Shown here: piece after piece, positions 33,620-36,412 of the stretch
Layout: each line of letters begins with the position of its first letter
Numbering within the stretch: the stretch's first letter is position 1
From: Alphaproteobacteria bacterium
GTDB taxonomy: Bacteria > Pseudomonadota > Alphaproteobacteria > UBA9219
Direction of reading: 5' to 3'
Assembly: GCA_031291435.1 (NCBI GenBank)
Contig: JARLJC010000321.1
Location: forward strand, 1-36,412
Length of the DNA stretch: 36,412 bases
Program-made: the position numbers and the translations under genes
Notes under the pieces: generated by a model
What the model was told of the DNA's origin: nothing
Database searches by the model: none
What the model saw: the letters and a program-made list of their open reading frames with translations, nothing else

Positions 33620-36250
33620 ATGCTCCGCCGCGTCGCCTCCATCACTCTTATCGTCCTGTTCGCCAATTTTGCGATCTGGGCGCTCGTCAACCAAAGCGTG
33701 TCGGAACGTGCCTGGGGCGGCGTGATCAACGGCATGTCCTACAGCGGCTGGCAGGCAGGCGACAAAAACAACCATCTGAGCGACGGCGATATCGACCGCG
33801 AGATGGGCATTCTCGAAGGCCACACCAATAATATCCGCACCTATGGCGTCGATGACGGGCTCGACCGCATCGTGCCGATAGCGGCCAAGCATGGCATCGA
33901 CGTCAATCTGGGCGCGTGGATTTCGCCCGACGATGCCGCCAACCAGAAAGAACTCGCGCATGCCATCGACGTGGCGCGGGCCAATCCGAACGTCAAGCGC
34001 CTGATCGTCGGCAACGAATCCCTGCTGCGCGGCGACGTCACCGTCGATCAGTTGATTGGCTATATCGAAAGCGCCAAGCGCCAGATCGGTATTCCCGTCA
34101 CCACCGCCGAGCCGTGGCATGTCTGGATCAAATATCCGCAACTGGCCGACAGCGTCGATTTCATCACCGTGCATATCCTGCCTTACTGGGAAGGCATTCC
34201 GGAAAACGGCGCGATGGGTTACATCATGTACCGGTATCGGCAGCTCGCCACCGCGTTCCCGCACAAGCACATTTTCATCGGCGAAGTCGGCTGGCCAAGC
34301 GAAGGTCAATGGGTCAAGGGCTCGGAACCCTCGCTCATCAACGAAGCGAAATTCACCCGCGATTTCCTGACCACGGCCAGCGCCGAACGGCTCGATTATT
34401 CGATTGTCGAAAGCTTCGACGAGCCGTGGAAGCGCGATATCGAAGGTTCGGTTGGCGCGCATTGGGGATTATGGGACGCGGGCGGCAAGCCGAAATTCTC
34501 GATGAGCGGATCGATCGCCGAATCCTCGCGCTGGCTCGAAGGCTATCTGCTGGCTTCGGTGCTGGCGTTTTTGCCGATCCAATGGTTCGTGCGGCGCAAG
34601 CAATATCTGCGTTTCCGGGGGCAGCTCTTCTATGCCGGGCTGATACAGGCGGTCGCTTCGGTGTTCGTGTGGGCGATCATGGCCGCCATCGCCGAACGTA
34701 TTCTCGACGGCGATGTGGTGGCGTGGATAGCCCTTCTGGGCGCGCAGATCGTGCTGCTGGCGCTGCTGCTGGTCGACGGGTTTGAGCTGGCGGAAGTTCT
34801 GTGGACGCGTCAGCGCCGCCGTCCCTTCGAGCCGATTACCGACTGGACGCCGCCGCCCGACGCGCCGAAAATTTCCATCCATGTGCCCTGCTATAACGAG
34901 CCGCCGCATATGGTGATGGAAACGCTGGATGCGCTGGCGAAACTCGATTACCCGAATTTTGAAGTTCTGGTGGTCGATAACAACACCAAGGATGAAGCTG
35001 TGTGGAAACCCATCGAGGCTTATTGCGCGAAATTGAACCGCGATCGTTCGGAAATGGCGCGCTTGCGCGACGGTTCTGAACGTGAATCGCCGGGCCCAAA
35101 TCAAGAATCCGCGCGTTTCCGCTTTTTCCATCTGCCGCAATGGCCGGGATATAAAGCGGGCGCTTTAAATTTCGCGCTGACGGAAACGGCGGAGGACGCG
35201 ACGATCGTCGGCGTGATCGACAGCGATTATATCGTCAGCCCCGACTGGCTGCGCGCCACCGTGCCCTATTTCGACAGGCGCGAAGTCGCCTTCGTGCAGG
35301 CGCCGCAGGATTACCGCGACGGCGATGAAAGCGCGTTCAAGCGCATGTGTTACTGGGAATATGCCGGGTTTTTCCATATCGGCATGGTTCAGCGCAACGA
35401 ACGCAACGCGATTATTCAGCACGGCACCATGACCTTGATCCGCAAAACCGCGCTGGCTTCGACCGGCGGCTGGGCGGAATGGTGCATTTGCGAAGACGCC
35501 GAACTCGGCCTGCGCCTGTTCGAAAACGGATACGAGGCCGTTTATATGAATAACTCGCTGGGGCGCGGGCTGATGCCGGATAATTTCAGCGCCTATAAGA
35601 CGCAGCGTTTCCGCTGGGCCTATGGCGCGGCGCAGATTCTGAAACGCCATTGGCGCGATCTCGCCGAAGGCAACCGCCTGACGCGCGGGCAGAAATATCA
35701 TTTCATTTCCGGCTGGCTGCCCTGGTTCGCCGACGCGGCGCAGCTTGTTTTCGCGGTGGCAGCGATTATCTGGTCGGTGCTGCTGCTGTTCAAGCTGGTG
35801 GAGTTTCCACCGGCGGTTTTTCTGGTGCCGACGCTCAGCGTTTTCGTCTTTAAAATCGTGGCGGGATTCTGGCTCTATCACGCGCGCGTCGATTGCGGCT
35901 GGCGCGACCGCATCGGGGCGGCGGTGGCAGGGATGGGACTTTCACATGCCGTGGCGCGGGCGATGTGGCAGGGCATGTTCACCTCGGGCAAGCCGTTTTT
36001 CCGCACCCCCAAATGCGGCGACAAGGCCCCTGCCTTGCAGGCTTTCCTGATGGCGCGCGAGGAAATCACCTTGCTGGTGGCGATGCTGGTTTGCGCCGGT
36101 TTGGTGCTGTGGCAGTTCGAGATTCAGAACCGCAATGCCGATTTATGGGCGGGTATGATGCTGGTGCAGACGCTGCCCTACTGGGCGGCGCTGGCGGTGG
36201 CGACCGTCAATGCATGGCCGAAGAAACAAAGGGCCGTCATCCCGGCGTAA
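33620..36250 (+). CDS. GH17-GT2 fusion, NdvB-like beta-glucan synthase
   Basis: 876 aa. An N-terminal membrane anchor (about 5-24) is followed by a GH17-like domain with acid/base E133 in VGNESLLRG and nucleophile E222 in IGEVGWPSEG. Two or more membrane segments (about 308-390) lead to a GT2 catalytic domain. This domain has VPCYNEPP, D534-S-D536 (DxD), E625-D626 and Q662-R-F-R-W666, then C-terminal membrane segments. The architecture matches bradyrhizobial NdvB-type proteins that make and remodel beta-1,3/1,6-glucans; linkage is inferred. The final residues RAVIPA and the stop codon are encoded by a palindromic repeat. Confidence 0.85.
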   Translation: MLRRVASITLIVLFANFAIWALVNQSVSERAWGGVINGMSYSGWQAGDKNNHLSDGDIDREMGILEGHTNNIRTYGVDDGLDRIVPIAAKHGIDVNLGAWISPDDAANQKELAHAIDVARANPNVKRLIVGNESLLRGDVTVDQLIGYIESAKRQIGIPVTTAEPWHVWIKYPQLADSVDFITVHILPYWEGIPENGAMGYIMYRYRQLATAFPHKHIFIGEVGWPSEGQWVKGSEPSLINEAKFTRDFLTTASAERLDYSIVESFDEPWKRDIEGSVGAHWGLWDAGGKPKFSMSGSIAESSRWLEGYLLASVLAFLPIQWFVRRKQYLRFRGQLFYAGLIQAVASVFVWAIMAAIAERILDGDVVAWIALLGAQIVLLALLLVDGFELAEVLWTRQRRRPFEPITDWTPPPDAPKISIHVPCYNEPPHMVMETLDALAKLDYPNFEVLVVDNNTKDEAVWKPIEAYCAKLNRDRSEMARLRDGSERESPGPNQESARFRFFHLPQWPGYKAGALNFALTETAEDATIVGVIDSDYIVSPDWLRATVPYFDRREVAFVQAPQDYRDGDESAFKRMCYWEYAGFFHIGMVQRNERNAIIQHGTMTLIRKTALASTGGWAEWCICEDAELGLRLFENGYEAVYMNNSLGRGLMPDNFSAYKTQRFRWAYGAAQILKRHWRDLAEGNRLTRGQKYHFISGWLPWFADAAQLVFAVAAIIWSVLLLFKLVEFPPAVFLVPTLSVFVFKIVAGFWLYHARVDCGWRDRIGAAVAGMGLSHAVARAMWQGMFTSGKPFFRTPKCGDKAPALQAFLMAREEITLLVAMLVCAGLVLWQFEIQNRNADLWAGMMLVQTLPYWAALAVATVNAWPKKQRAVIPA

Positions 36251-36313
36251 GCCGGGATCCAGTACGACAAGTGCCATAAGTACTGTCTTGCGGGTGCTTC
36301 GGGACTGGATCCC
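36236..36313. repeat. Palindromic intergenic repeat, copy 2, broken by an IS
   Basis: The left arm at 36236-36263 matches the arm type seen at 4561-4656. The right arm begins ACTGGATCCC (36304-36313) and then stops abruptly where IS30-type sequence starts. The left arm overlaps the 3' end of the upstream gene and supplies its stop codon. Confidence 0.8.
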
Positions 36314-36314
36314 C

Positions 36315-36412
36315 TAAGTTCACAAACGAAGTGCAACACCCTGATAAGGTGTTGCGGTCATGGGAAAAACATACAAACAGTTTACGCTGGAAGAACGGTG
36401 CGCGATTGCCCG
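36315..36412 (+). mobile_element. IS30-family insertion sequence, left end (cut by window edge)
   Basis: From about 36315 the sequence changes to an IS end containing TTCACAAACGAAGTGCAAC, the likely inner part of the terminal inverted repeat. A hairpin (GCAACACC, 7-base loop, GGTGTTGC, 36333-36355) lies just before the transposase start codon and could limit translation. The exact left boundary is uncertain by a few bases. Confidence 0.7.
36360..36412 (+). CDS. IS30-family transposase, N-terminal fragment (cut by window edge)
   Basis: The ATG at 36360 opens MGKTYKQFTLEERCAIA, the typical start of IS30 transposases, whose N-terminal helix-turn-helix begins with a TxEER segment. Only 17 complete codons are inside the window. 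The catalytic DDE domain is not visible. Confidence 0.75.
   Translation, partial: MGKTYKQFTLEERCAIA

Overview
The window is chromosomal DNA from an alphaproteobacterium. The backbone looks GC-rich (not measured) and carries CckA, a dcw (division and cell wall) cluster, meso-diaminopimelate-type MurE, TldD and Dxs. A deep-branching lineage (Rhodospirillales- or Micavibrionales-like) would fit, but I cannot place it further from sequence alone.

Layout. 1-4290 (minus strand): start of tldD, an S11 D-Ala-D-Ala carboxypeptidase, and the hybrid kinase cckA. 4453-4656: tRNA-Thr(UGU) and a palindromic intergenic repeat. 4750-7521 (plus): a family-4 uracil-DNA glycosylase and a soluble lytic transglycosylase. 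7518-8069 (minus): a ParD/ParE-like toxin-antitoxin pair with a recognisable promoter and operator. 8221-20972 (plus): the dcw cluster mraZ-rsmH-ftsL-ftsI-murE-murF-mraY-(dipeptide epimerase)-murL-murD2-ftsW, mostly with overlapping genes. Four exact CCCA repeats at 10-bp spacing, probably MraZ boxes, and a consensus DnaA box precede mraZ. 21116-23420: two unrecognised genes with cysteine motifs where murG and murC would usually follow ftsW. 23428-24045 (minus): a short asparaginase-like protein.

24231-29361: a small genomic island of about 5.1 kb, bounded by a 51-bp direct repeat of the 3' part of tRNA-Val(GAC). It looks AT-richer than its surroundings. It carries an N-terminally truncated tyrosine integrase next to the intact tRNA, a TMTC-like membrane glycosyltransferase with C-terminal TPRs, and a Ser/Thr/Gly/Asn-rich tail-fibre-like repeat protein. 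29470-36250 (plus): a second UDG-like protein, dxs, an MlaC/HpnM-like periplasmic protein, a DUF6165 protein and a GH17-GT2 fusion resembling NdvB-type beta-glucan synthases. The window ends in the first codons of an IS30-family transposase whose element appears to have inserted into a second copy of the palindromic repeat.

The most coherent unusual system is in the dcw cluster. The murD slot holds a MurD2-type ligase lacking the canonical D-Glu-site lysine. It overlaps a MurL epimerase gene and is preceded by an L-Ala-D/L-Glu epimerase. Together they predict a peptidoglycan route that adds L-Glu first, inverts it on the nucleotide precursor, and can reconvert recycled L-Ala-D-Glu to the L,L form. 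The second most interesting unit is the island pair of TMTC-like glycosyltransferase and beta-repeat fibre, which could be a dedicated glycosylation module for a surface protein.
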